From assembly GCF_019711195.1 (NCBI RefSeq), contig NZ_CP081299.1, positions 7,040,501 to 7,104,500 on the forward strand: a DNA stretch of 64,000 bases, read 5' to 3'. Numbering within the stretch: the first letter of the stretch is position 1; every line of letters begins with the position of its first letter. The DNA comes from Dyadobacter sp. NIV53. GTDB lineage: Bacteria; Bacteroidota; Bacteroidia; Cytophagales; Spirosomataceae. The notes below the pieces were generated by a model. That model saw nothing but the letters and a program-made list of their open reading frames with translations. It made no database searches and had not been told where the DNA came from. Position numbers and translations under genes: made by a program. Below are positions 1 to 8,202 of this stretch, piece after piece.

Positions 1-459
1 GGGGCGCCTATTGCTGCAAAACTGGTTTCAATGGTTCCGGAGAAAGTAAAGGAACTTATTATGATCTCACCGGTAATTGATCCGGAAAAAGAAAAATTTT
101 ACTGGTTTTCAAAATGGGGCCGTAATTCATTTATACAGCTCTTTTTGCCGGGTGAATTTAATACTGCCACTGCTGAGAAGTATACACATGCTGATGAACT
201 GAAAAAGCTATTACCGGTGTGGCAAAACCTGAATGTACCAACAACAGTGATCCAGGGAGGAAATGACTGGATTGCAGACCCTTCTAATATCGACTTTGCT
301 AAAAAACATATTAAAAGCAGGCGCGCTCAATATATTTTTCTCAATGACGCTGGCCATATGATTACTTTTTCCCACGCGCCAATGATCAAAGAAATGTTGC
401 TCAGATACAGGCTGTTTCAGGATAAAATAGGGTCAGTACAAATGGCAGTAGGAAATTAG
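1..459 (+). CDS. Alpha/beta hydrolase, C-terminal part (cut by window start)
   Basis: The frame is open from base 1, so the gene begins upstream; about 152 codons are visible. The segment has the C-terminal half of an alpha/beta-hydrolase fold: a strand ending in the acid residue (VIQGGNDWIADP) and, about 40 residues later, the catalytic histidine in LNDAGHMITF. The nucleophile elbow lies outside the window. Substrate cannot be told from what is visible. It is convergent with the TonB receptor and shares a hairpin terminator with it. The family call is good; the specific function is unknown. Confidence 0.8.
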   Translation, partial: GAPIAAKLVSMVPEKVKELIMISPVIDPEKEKFYWFSKWGRNSFIQLFLPGEFNTATAEKYTHADELKKLLPVWQNLNVPTTVIQGGNDWIADPSNIDFAKKHIKSRRAQYIFLNDAGHMITFSHAPMIKEMLLRYRLFQDKIGSVQMAVGN

Positions 460-520
460 GAATATTCCTTTTTCAAAATAATTCTGGAAAATCAAAACAA
501 TTTACTTTGAAAATTAAAAG

Positions 521-550
521 AAAACGACTGGTCATTAGACCAGCCGTTTT
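521..550. terminator. Bidirectional hairpin terminator
   Basis: Two 6-bp stem blocks separated by one mismatch (arms 521-533 and 538-550, loop ATTA) are flanked by A4 on the left and T4 on the right. It sits between two convergent genes, so it can serve both strands. Confidence 0.6.
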
Positions 551-604
551 ACTGAATTATAATTAACCTATGATAAAGTCTTTACACCATAATCAGTTAT
601 AGTA

Positions 605-3052
605 TTATATCTTAATGCCAAACGAAACTACCAGGCTTCTGCCATCAGAACTCCATATTCCGGCTCCGGGATACATCGTAGGCCTTTTTGTATAGTAGCT
701 TTTATTGAGCAAATTATTAATACCGGCCTTTAAGGTATACTGACTACCGAAACGTAAAGTAGTATTTAAATCCCATATGCCATATGACGGCACTTTACCT
801 TTAGTACCATTAACAGACGGAGTTACTGTATTAAGTGGATCCGAAAAGTTAGAACTTACAAAGCTATATTGTAACGTTGCAAACAAACCATTATGTTGCA
901 ACTGAAGACCATTTCTGCTTATCCAGGTTGGAACACCTTCTAATTTATTTCCAACGATATCGGTGTTAATATTATCCGCTACCGCTCTTCCTTTAATGTA
1001 TCTTGCATGAAAATATGATGTTGACGTAAAAAGAGAAAGCTCAGTAATTACATCCGATTTGCTTTTAATGCGAACAGGTTTGTATTCAAGATATGCCTCT
1101 ACACCTTGTGTACGCGTGTTTCCGGTATTGGTCCGTAAAAGATAGGCCTGATCCGCCTCATTTCTCAAAGACATGGTACCCATTCTGTTATTGTATAATA
1201 TTTGAAAAAGGCTCACATCATATGTTAGTAAAGACCTGATATTGCCATTCATACCTATTTCCAGATTATATCCTTTTGCATCTTTCAAATTTTTATCGAC
1301 CTGTTCCAATACTGACGCCGGAATAATATCTTTAAAAACGACCGGACGATATGCCTGGGAAAAACCAGCATAAAACTTTTGAAGGGGAGAAATTTTGTAT
1401 TGCGTATTAATCCCGAGCAATGGAAACTTATGGCTGATCTTATTAGGTAAATTTCCGGGGTCATAGTAACTGATGGTACCAGTCATATTTGTAGTGCCGG
1501 ATTCAATACGAATACCAGGTGAAACTGTGAACTTGGGTGTGATATAAATCAGGTTTTCAATGAAAAGTGCAATGTTTTTTGTCTTCAGATACATGTCCCT
1601 TCCGAATACACCATTTTTAACCGACAGGTCAAAGTCACTTCCTGTCGTACCAACTCCTAATTGTCTTCGACGAAGATTGTTATGCATATATTGAACTCCG
1701 GCTGCAATAAAATTAGTCATTCCGGCAATTTGATACTGGTGAACCAGGCGCAACTCAGAGGTAAAGCTCTTAAAATTATCTATATCTACCTGGCGATTTT
1801 TGTACTGGTTTGTGGCTGGATTTATTGTATCCTTCACATTAGCAAAGGCATCGAACATCACACTGTTACGGCTGCCATAAAGCCCTGAGTTTGTCCATTT
1901 CAGCCGTGTCAATGGGTTTAATTTCCAGTCAATTACTATCGAAGGAACATAAATGTCCGGATTAAAATAATTTCTGGATCTGGTAGATTGCCGTGGATCA
2001 CTTGCAAACATAGCGTCTGAGAGTGGTCCGGGAATTTTATAAACATAAGTAGAACGTCCCAGTTCAGCTTTGATATTTAATCCTGGACTTACAGCATAAG
2101 TAAGGCTTACAAATTGCGATTCTGCACTTGAATTAGCATTTTTTCGGTATCCTTTCGAATCACGTTTTTGGTAATATGCGGAATAGGACAGTTTTCCAAC
2201 TTTCCCTCCAATAGCATTGTAAGAGCTAAAAAGCCCGTAAGATCCAGCCGTATTTATGGTTTCAAAATTGAATTTCCTGGTTGTATCAGGAGTTTTGGTA
2301 ATATAATTGATCATCCCGCCAAATTGAGCACCATATTGCAGGGAAGATGAACCGCGTATGAGTTCAACCCTTTCAATAGATTCCATTGCCGGACTGTAAT
2401 GACTGGCAGGATAGCCATACATGTCCGAATTGGTAATGATACCATTCTGCCGGATATTAAATTCCCAGGAACGATGAGGATCAAGCCCTCTTGTAGATAT
2501 ATTTACCTGATTGCCACTGCCATCCATATCATATACAAATACTCCCGGAACTTTGGCAAATATCTGCCTTCCTGTTTTTTCTGTCACGTTTGCATTTAGA
2601 CCACCCATTTCTATAACTTCATTTTTTTTACCTCCTATCAGAAATGAATTATGAATGTCGGGAAGCCTTTCAACCTGAATGTTATTCTTTCTTTCTTCAA
2701 CAATTATTTCACTAAGATTTGAAATTTCTTCTTTAAGAATAATTGCAAGGTTAGTTGTCTCTCCCGTCTTTACAGATACTCTTACCTTCTGACGGGCATA
2801 TCCAACATTGGAAATGTGCAGGATGTAGTTGCCTCTTGCTACTTGTTCCAGTTTAAACATACCGTCCTGATTTGTCGTACTTCCTATTTTAGTATCGCCT
2901 AGTAACACCGTAACTCCTTCTAACGCCACGCCATTTTCAGTGCTTACTTTACCAGTTATGGTTTGTGAAAAAGAGGAAAAACCGATCGTGAAAAGTAACA
3001 GAAAGCAACACCAACCCAATATTTTTGGACTAATAAGTAAATTTTTATACAT
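605..3052 (-). CDS. TonB-dependent outer-membrane receptor, FecA-like
   Basis: 815 aa. Residues 1-29 form a signal peptide ending FSSFSQ. About 31-117 is a carboxypeptidase-regulatory-like beta-sandwich (ITGKVSTENGVAL), typical of Bacteroidota TonB receptors. About 130-255 is the plug, with NISTRGLDPHRSWEF and ELIRGSSSLQYG, and the rest is a beta-barrel. The plug wording resembles the ferric-dicitrate (FecA) branch, so uptake of a ferric chelate is a reasonable inference, but the ligand is not proven. No FecI/FecR regulator lies beside it. Upstream on the same strand is a small secreted protein that may be co-expressed. Family call strong, substrate weak. Confidence 0.88.
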   Translation of the reverse strand: MYKNLLISPKILGWCCFLLLFTIGFSSFSQTITGKVSTENGVALEGVTVLLGDTKIGSTTNQDGMFKLEQVARGNYILHISNVGYARQKVRVSVKTGETTNLAIILKEEISNLSEIIVEERKNNIQVERLPDIHNSFLIGGKKNEVIEMGGLNANVTEKTGRQIFAKVPGVFVYDMDGSGNQVNISTRGLDPHRSWEFNIRQNGIITNSDMYGYPASHYSPAMESIERVELIRGSSSLQYGAQFGGMINYITKTPDTTRKFNFETINTAGSYGLFSSYNAIGGKVGKLSYSAYYQKRDSKGYRKNANSSAESQFVSLTYAVSPGLNIKAELGRSTYVYKIPGPLSDAMFASDPRQSTRSRNYFNPDIYVPSIVIDWKLNPLTRLKWTNSGLYGSRNSVMFDAFANVKDTINPATNQYKNRQVDIDNFKSFTSELRLVHQYQIAGMTNFIAAGVQYMHNNLRRRQLGVGTTGSDFDLSVKNGVFGRDMYLKTKNIALFIENLIYITPKFTVSPGIRIESGTTNMTGTISYYDPGNLPNKISHKFPLLGINTQYKISPLQKFYAGFSQAYRPVVFKDIIPASVLEQVDKNLKDAKGYNLEIGMNGNIRSLLTYDVSLFQILYNNRMGTMSLRNEADQAYLLRTNTGNTRTQGVEAYLEYKPVRIKSKSDVITELSLFTSTSYFHARYIKGRAVADNINTDIVGNKLEGVPTWISRNGLQLQHNGLFATLQYSFVSSNFSDPLNTVTPSVNGTKGKVPSYGIWDLNTTLRFGSQYTLKAGINNLLNKSYYTKRPTMYPGAGIWSSDGRSLVVSFGIKI

Positions 3053-3127
3053 AGCTGATTTAATAAGCAGAAAGAATCAACTGCTCATGATTTTATAATT
3101 TCGAATTTATTTCCATGCTAACATATG

Positions 3128-3177
3128 TCAGATTTAAGCCTTTCCTATTTCAAAAAAGGCATATTTTGGAAATCTGA
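3128..3177. other. Nested inverted repeats upstream of the TonB receptor
   Basis: An outer 8-bp pair (TCAGATTT at 3128-3135 with AAATCTGA at 3170-3177) encloses an inner 6-bp pair (GCCTTT at 3138-3143 with AAAGGC at 3155-3160). It lies in the leader between the small secreted-protein gene and the receptor. It has no T-tract, so it is not a standard terminator. It could be an attenuator or a chance structure. Confidence 0.3.
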
Positions 3178-3185
3178 TCATTATT

Positions 3186-3707
3186 TCAGGAAAAATTGGG
3201 AGGAGGAGTAGAAACAGAGCTAATAAAAGATGCCGAGTTAATCACAATGTGCGGATAAATTTCAGGGGCAATCCATTCAATAATAAAAAAAGTAAGCCTT
3301 CGATCAGTAGACATGTACTCTTTTATCAGGTTTTTCATCACTTTGCCTCCACGATTTTCAGTGCCGTCATCAGATGTTTTTAAATGCTCATCATAATCTG
3401 AAACTAATTCCCAGAAGCGGTCCCGGGAAGATTCAGTATAACGACAATGAACATAAAGCGTGTCATTAACAACGTTGCGGCTTATGATTTGATAGTGGTC
3501 ATCGCCCTGGAGTAATTCGTCTTCACCATTATCTGTGATTTGCCAATCCGTTACATAAGGCACTGAAAATGGCATTTTTAAAACCATTCCCCCAACCTTA
3601 TCAGATTGATTATCGACCTCACTTGCATTTAGCAAAGTGTATATCGAAAATCCCATCATATTACATGTGAGCAGCAACAGCAATAATATGGATAGAGGTT
3701 TTTTCAA
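3186..3707 (-). CDS. Small secreted protein of unknown function
   Basis: 173 aa. Residues 1-20 are a hydrophobic leader (MKKPLSILLLLLLTC) that looks like a signal peptide or anchor. The rest is polar and acidic with no motif I recognise; it ends in a short PPPNFS tail. It lies 133 bp upstream of the FecA-like receptor on the same strand, an arrangement often seen for small periplasmic proteins beside Bacteroidota TonB receptors. A role linked to the receptor is inference only. A TATATTTG box lies 31 bp upstream of the start. Confidence 0.75.
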   Translation of the reverse strand: MKKPLSILLLLLLTCNMMGFSIYTLLNASEVDNQSDKVGGMVLKMPFSVPYVTDWQITDNGEDELLQGDDHYQIISRNVVNDTLYVHCRYTESSRDRFWELVSDYDEHLKTSDDGTENRGGKVMKNLIKEYMSTDRRLTFFIIEWIAPEIYPHIVINSASFISSVSTPPPNFS

Positions 3708-3737
3708 CAGTTGCAGGTATCTTATTTGTATAGATTA

Positions 3738-3745
3738 CAAATATA
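3738..3745 (-). promoter_or_regulatory. Putative -7 promoter box (TATATTTG)
   Basis: An exact match to the Bacteroidota TAnnTTTG element on the minus strand, 31 bp before the start of the small secreted protein. I see no convincing -33 TTG at the usual spacing, so the call is tentative. Confidence 0.35.
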
Positions 3746-3787
3746 GCAAACCTGCATGAATTTAATAATGGCTGGTAATGAAACCTG

Positions 3788-4888
3788 TTAGCGTAATATC
3801 TTTTGGGATACTGATTCAATATCGTTCTCTGCGCGGATAATATAAATGCCTTTTGGGTATTTCCTTAAATCAAATTGTTCTTCAATACTTGCTTGCGGCG
3901 TCTGAGATTTAATTTCGTCCAATACACGGCCTTGCATGTCGATCAATTGTAACCGGATTACCGATTGCTTTTTACTATAAGCTTTTACAGTAACAAAGTT
4001 TTCAGTAGGAACGGGGTAAGCCTCAACTAATATTGATATTTCAGGCGAATCAAGTGAAGGTATAGCTGTGATTATTTCGCCTGGATTTTCGGCATATTCA
4101 TACGTAGGGATTTCTACTGTAGACCCAGGTTTATCACTGACATCAATTGTTCCTTCCCGATAGCTTTCCGAAATATTAATTCCATCCCGCCATTCATAAA
4201 CCACCATTGCATATAAATAGCTTCCAACTTGTTCAGGGGCAATCCAGGTTAGTTTTTTTTCAGCCTGATTAATTTTGAAAGTACCTGTTGTGGTAACATC
4301 ATTTGGATAAATATAAGTTGAATCAATCATTCTTACCTTGCAAGTTCCAGGAGACCCTTTACTAAGTTTTTGTAACCGCACACTTATACTATCGCCATCC
4401 GTATTAGCTGGTTTCAGGTCAATGGAAAATACCTGCTTCACACCGGCACTAAAGGTAAGATATGGCATTACAGGTGTAGAATTCACTAATTCAGTACTTA
4501 TGACTGTCCACAAGAAAAGAGGACTTTCATTTCCTTTCGGAAAATTAATTGCACTGTTACGATCATTAATTGACGCAGAAATCTGAAATCGACCTTGAGA
4601 CGGATAGGTGTAATTTGCTTCAAACGTATTAACTGTAACCCCTTTTTCAGGCAATTGCAAGATCGCAACCCGTTTTGCCGTTATTACGTTCTGATCTCCC
4701 ATACAAACAGAAACATCGGTTTGTGCATCAGAAGCACTTGATGAAAGATCAATGTAAAGCAAAACAGATATTTTGTAGGTTTGACCTGAAATATGATCAG
4801 CCCTGATCTCGCCACCTTTAATATGTGTTGCAAAACAGGATGAGCTTACAAGAAGAAATAATATGCAAATTTTATAAAAGTAATTCAT
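3788..4888 (-). CDS. Secreted protein with T9SS C-terminal sorting domain
   Basis: 366 aa. Residues 1-20 are a signal peptide ending SSCFA. The next segment (THIKGGEIRADHISGQTYK) resembles the opening of beta-sandwich surface proteins common in gliding and adhesion systems of Bacteroidota. The last 75 residues form a type A sorting domain: AYPVPTENFVTV, LIDMQGRVL, YPKGIYII, and a basic end SQKILR. The protein should therefore be exported by Sec and then passed to the outer surface by type IX secretion. No catalytic motif was seen; an adhesin or structural role is inferred. The gene stands alone. Confidence 0.85.
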   Translation of the reverse strand: MNYFYKICILFLLVSSSCFATHIKGGEIRADHISGQTYKISVLLYIDLSSSASDAQTDVSVCMGDQNVITAKRVAILQLPEKGVTVNTFEANYTYPSQGRFQISASINDRNSAINFPKGNESPLFLWTVISTELVNSTPVMPYLTFSAGVKQVFSIDLKPANTDGDSISVRLQKLSKGSPGTCKVRMIDSTYIYPNDVTTTGTFKINQAEKKLTWIAPEQVGSYLYAMVVYEWRDGINISESYREGTIDVSDKPGSTVEIPTYEYAENPGEIITAIPSLDSPEISILVEAYPVPTENFVTVKAYSKKQSVIRLQLIDMQGRVLDEIKSQTPQASIEEQFDLRKYPKGIYIIRAENDIESVSQKILR

Positions 4889-5003
4889 GGGTTGGAACAG
4901 GAAGTTAACCAGTTTACAGCGTTAAATTGAAAACGATCAACTTCTGTTATTTTGTATCAATGAAGTAAATTATACCTGTAAAAACAGTTAAAACAGTTTT
5001 TAA

Positions 5004-6080
5004 TTATTTATCAGCTTCATCCTTGTAAATCATGATTTCACTTTTCCCGTCACCTTTGATATAGCCGCGATACATTCCTTCACTATTAAACAGCATGGCA
5101 ATATTGCCGTTTCTATCCAAAGCAATCACGCCCCCTTCTCCTCCGCGCTGAACAAGTTTTTTCATAACTACTTCATTGGCAGCATCCTTTACCGAAAGGC
5201 CTTTGTATTCCATCAATGCAGAAATATCATAGGCAACAACCGACCTGATAAAAAACTCTCCATGTCCCGTAGCAGATACAGCACAGGTTTCATTGTTTGC
5301 ATAAGTGCCGGCACCAATAATGGGTGCATCGCCCACACGACCGTATCTTTTGTTAGTCATGCCACCAGTGGATGTACCTGCTGCCAGGTTTCCGAATTTA
5401 TCCAAAGCAACACAACCAACTGTTCCAAATTTTTTCCCTTCTGTAAAAATCAGTTCTTCGACGTTTATAAACCCGGTTTTTGGATTTTTCCTGATTTCTT
5501 TTTTTGTATTTTCTGAATGATCCAATTCAATTTTCTCTTCTTTTTTTGCTTCCTGTAAGGCCTTATAACGTGCTTCGGTATAAAAATAAGAAGGATCAAC
5601 AATTTCTAATCCTTGTTCTTTTGCAAATAAATCAGCACCTTTTCCTGCCATCAATACATGAGGCGATTTCTCCATTACAGCAATTGCACCACGTATTGGA
5701 TTTTTAATTGTGGTTACACCTGCAATGGCACCCGCTTTAAGGGTTTTGCCTTCCATAATAGATGCATCCAGTTCATTCTTGCCTTCATTGGTGAAGACGG
5801 CACCTTTTCCTGCATTAAACAAAGGTGAATTTTCCATTACCATAATGGCTGCTTCTACTGCCTGCAAGCTTGTTCCACCTTGTTTTAAAACTGAATAACC
5901 ATTTTGCAAAGCCAGATTTAAAGCTTCCCGATATGCCTTTTCCTTTTCCGCTGTCATATTGGCCCTGGTAATAGTGCCGGCTCCTCCATGTATCACCAGC
6001 GTAATCTTATCTGAAAAATCCTGGCTGAACGAAGTATGGGCTATAAAACAGCAAAATATGAATGAATATATTGTTTTCAT
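5004..6080 (-). CDS. iaaA: Isoaspartyl peptidase / L-asparaginase (Ntn hydrolase)
   Basis: 358 aa. Residues 1-19 are a signal peptide (ends HTSFSQ), so the enzyme is periplasmic. LVIHGGAG at about 28-35 is the family's N-terminal signature. Autocleavage is expected between Gly219 and Thr220 (KKFGTVGCVALD), making Thr220 the nucleophile; STGGMTNKRYGRVGD around 237-251 is the substrate-binding loop. The enzyme hydrolyses beta-aspartyl dipeptides and asparagine. A lysine/glutamate-rich linker (about 173-200) before the cleavage site is usual. It is transcribed divergently from the GH2 gene, with a TAGCTTTG box 32 bp upstream. Confidence 0.93.
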   Translation of the reverse strand: MKTIYSFIFCCFIAHTSFSQDFSDKITLVIHGGAGTITRANMTAEKEKAYREALNLALQNGYSVLKQGGTSLQAVEAAIMVMENSPLFNAGKGAVFTNEGKNELDASIMEGKTLKAGAIAGVTTIKNPIRGAIAVMEKSPHVLMAGKGADLFAKEQGLEIVDPSYFYTEARYKALQEAKKEEKIELDHSENTKKEIRKNPKTGFINVEELIFTEGKKFGTVGCVALDKFGNLAAGTSTGGMTNKRYGRVGDAPIIGAGTYANNETCAVSATGHGEFFIRSVVAYDISALMEYKGLSVKDAANEVVMKKLVQRGGEGGVIALDRNGNIAMLFNSEGMYRGYIKGDGKSEIMIYKDEADK

Positions 6081-6111
6081 TTTAGGAACATTTGTTATTA
6101 GTAAACTGTAT

Positions 6112-6119
6112 CAAAGCTA
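6112..6119 (-). promoter_or_regulatory. Putative -7 promoter box (TAGCTTTG)
   Basis: An exact TAnnTTTG match on the minus strand, 32 bp upstream of the isoaspartyl peptidase start, in the 197-bp divergent gap. No clear -33 element was found. Confidence 0.35.
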
Positions 6120-6277
6120 CTAACTATCACTTGAAATATTCGTTTGGATAATAATTTTAATCAGATTCCTAAACATCAGTAATGCTCCAATTTTATACTG
6201 CAGTCAGTAGAGGGATATAAGAAAATCCTTTTCTTTCAAATTGTTTCAATACTTTTTGAATATAACTGTTTTATTAA

Positions 6278-8140
6278 ATGAAAAGGGTACTACTCTGTTT
6301 AGCATTAAGTTTTTGGTTGGCACATGGAGTTACATTAGCTCAAAATGCACCCAAATGGAAAATTGTGGAAGGTAAGATCATAACGCCCTGGGCGGAAAAA
6401 GTAAACCCGTTACAGCCGCATCCGGAATATCCCAGACCGCAATTGGTAAGGGGTAACTGGGTAAACCTCAACGGGCTATGGAATTATGCGATTGTTCCCG
6501 TATCAGGATCTGAAACGAAACCTACCGGGTTTAATGGCAAAATTCTTGTTCCATTTTCAGTGGAATCAGCATTGTCAGGCGTTGGAAGGCGGGTCGGAAA
6601 AGACAGTGTACTTTGGTATCAGAATACTGTTACATTCTCTAATAAGATCAAAAATCAAAATGTTTTATTGCACTTTGGCGCAGTTGACTGGGAATGTGAT
6701 GTTTATGTAAATGGTAAAGTAGCTGGCAAACACAAAGGCGGATATGATCCTTTTTCATTTGATATTACCTCATTACTTGTTAAAGGAAATCAGCAGGAAA
6801 TCGTTGTAAGAGTCTGGGATCCTAGCAGCGACGGGCCACAGCCAAGAGGTAAACAGATTAAAAATCCTAACAGTATCTGGTACACACCAGTTACCGGTAT
6901 ATGGCAGACCGTTTGGCTCGAAACCGTTGCCAATACCTATGTTGAGTCTACAAAACAAACGAGTGATATAGACAAACAATCTGTAAATGTCCTCGCGACT
7001 GTAAAGAATTCTCAGGCTGGTGATAAGGTAAAAATAACGGCCTTGGATGGCTCTCAGCCAGTTGCGGAATTAGAGTCACTACCCAATTCTGATGCTGTTT
7101 TAAGTATTAAAAATCCAAAATTATGGTCGCCGGAAAATCCTTTTTTATACGATCTTAATATTACGGTAATAAGAAACGGTAAAGTTGTTGATGAAGTGAA
7201 AAGTTATTTCGCCATGCGTAAAATATCCATGCAGCCGGATCAGAATGGCGTACAACGAATGTTGCTCAATAATCAGTTTGTATTTCAGTACGGCCCCTTG
7301 GATCAAGGCTGGTGGCCTGATGGATTGTATACCGCTCCAACTGATGAAGCATTGAAATTTGATATTGTAAAAACAAAAGAAATGGGTTTTAATATGATCC
7401 GTAAGCATGTTAAAGTAGAACCAGCCACATGGTACCGGCATTGTGACGAACTCGGAATGCTCGTTTGGCAGGACATGCCAAGCGGCGATCTTGGAAATAA
7501 CTGGGAACAGCGTCCAGGTATTACGGGCGCGGAAACCGATCAGAAAAGGACGCCGGAATCGGAAAATATTTATAAAACAGAATGGAAGGCTATTATTGAT
7601 GCGAATTATAACTTTCCGTCTATTGTTGTCTGGGTTCCGTTTAATGAAGCCTGGGGACAATTCAAAACGGAAGAAATAACCAACTGGACAATGAAATATG
7701 ATACAAGCCGGTTAGTAAACAGTGCAAGTGGTGGTAATTTTTATCCGGTTGGCCATATTATTGACATGCATAACTATCCTTCGCCTGTGATGCCAAGACC
7801 AGATATTTTCGGAGCAAAACAAATCATTGTTTTGGGTGAATTTGGAGGACTTGGCTTACCAGTTGATCAACATACCTGGCAACAGAAAGACAATTGGGGC
7901 TATCAGAGCTTTAAAAATAAAGAGGAGTTGTATGACAAATATGCGTCTTTCATGGTGACTTTGGAGCCGTTGATCAGAAAGGGATTATCCGCGGCAGTCT
8001 ATACGCAAACGACTGACGTTGAAGTAGAAACTAATGGATTGATGACCTACGACAGAAAAGTGATCAAATTTCAGGAAGATAAACTGAAACAAATTCATGC
8101 CAAATTGTACAATCCGGCATTAGTATTAATGAAGCCTTAA
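6278..8140 (+). CDS. Glycoside hydrolase family 2 protein
   Basis: 620 aa. Residues 1-21 are a signal peptide (ends VTLAQ). About 55-215 is the jelly-roll sugar-binding domain (NLNGLWNYAI, VYVNGKVAGKHKGGYDPF), followed by an Ig-like domain and a TIM barrel from about 325. The acid/base is Glu457 in VPFNEAWG and the nucleophile is probably Glu521 in VLGEFGG, matching the clan GH-A arrangement of GH2. It should retain beta-glycosidase activity (galactosidase, glucuronidase or mannosidase cannot be told apart here) in the periplasm. It is a single-gene unit divergent from the isoaspartyl peptidase, followed by a strong terminator. Confidence 0.9.
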   Translation: MKRVLLCLALSFWLAHGVTLAQNAPKWKIVEGKIITPWAEKVNPLQPHPEYPRPQLVRGNWVNLNGLWNYAIVPVSGSETKPTGFNGKILVPFSVESALSGVGRRVGKDSVLWYQNTVTFSNKIKNQNVLLHFGAVDWECDVYVNGKVAGKHKGGYDPFSFDITSLLVKGNQQEIVVRVWDPSSDGPQPRGKQIKNPNSIWYTPVTGIWQTVWLETVANTYVESTKQTSDIDKQSVNVLATVKNSQAGDKVKITALDGSQPVAELESLPNSDAVLSIKNPKLWSPENPFLYDLNITVIRNGKVVDEVKSYFAMRKISMQPDQNGVQRMLLNNQFVFQYGPLDQGWWPDGLYTAPTDEALKFDIVKTKEMGFNMIRKHVKVEPATWYRHCDELGMLVWQDMPSGDLGNNWEQRPGITGAETDQKRTPESENIYKTEWKAIIDANYNFPSIVVWVPFNEAWGQFKTEEITNWTMKYDTSRLVNSASGGNFYPVGHIIDMHNYPSPVMPRPDIFGAKQIIVLGEFGGLGLPVDQHTWQQKDNWGYQSFKNKEELYDKYASFMVTLEPLIRKGLSAAVYTQTTDVEVETNGLMTYDRKVIKFQEDKLKQIHAKLYNPALVLMKP

Positions 8141-8146
8141 AACGTA

Positions 8147-8180
8147 AAATAGCCGCCCGTTTAGTTTTGGGCGGCTATTT
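8147..8180. terminator. Bidirectional terminator, 12-bp stem
   Basis: Arms 8147-8158 and 8169-8180 pair over 12 bp with a GC-rich core (AGCCGCCC/GGGCGGCT) and a 10-nt loop. A/T runs flank both sides. It separates the convergent GH2 and malic enzyme genes. Confidence 0.8.
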
Positions 8181-8202
8181 CTATCGTTACAATATGTCTT
8201 TT

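Noticed and set aside
3053..3185. Cobalamin or other riboswitch before the TonB receptor
   Set aside because: No conserved box or matching long structure seen; only short nested hairpins.
7145..7660. 171-codon frame on the minus strand
   Set aside because: Antisense to the GH2 catalytic domain with active-site motifs; a shadow.
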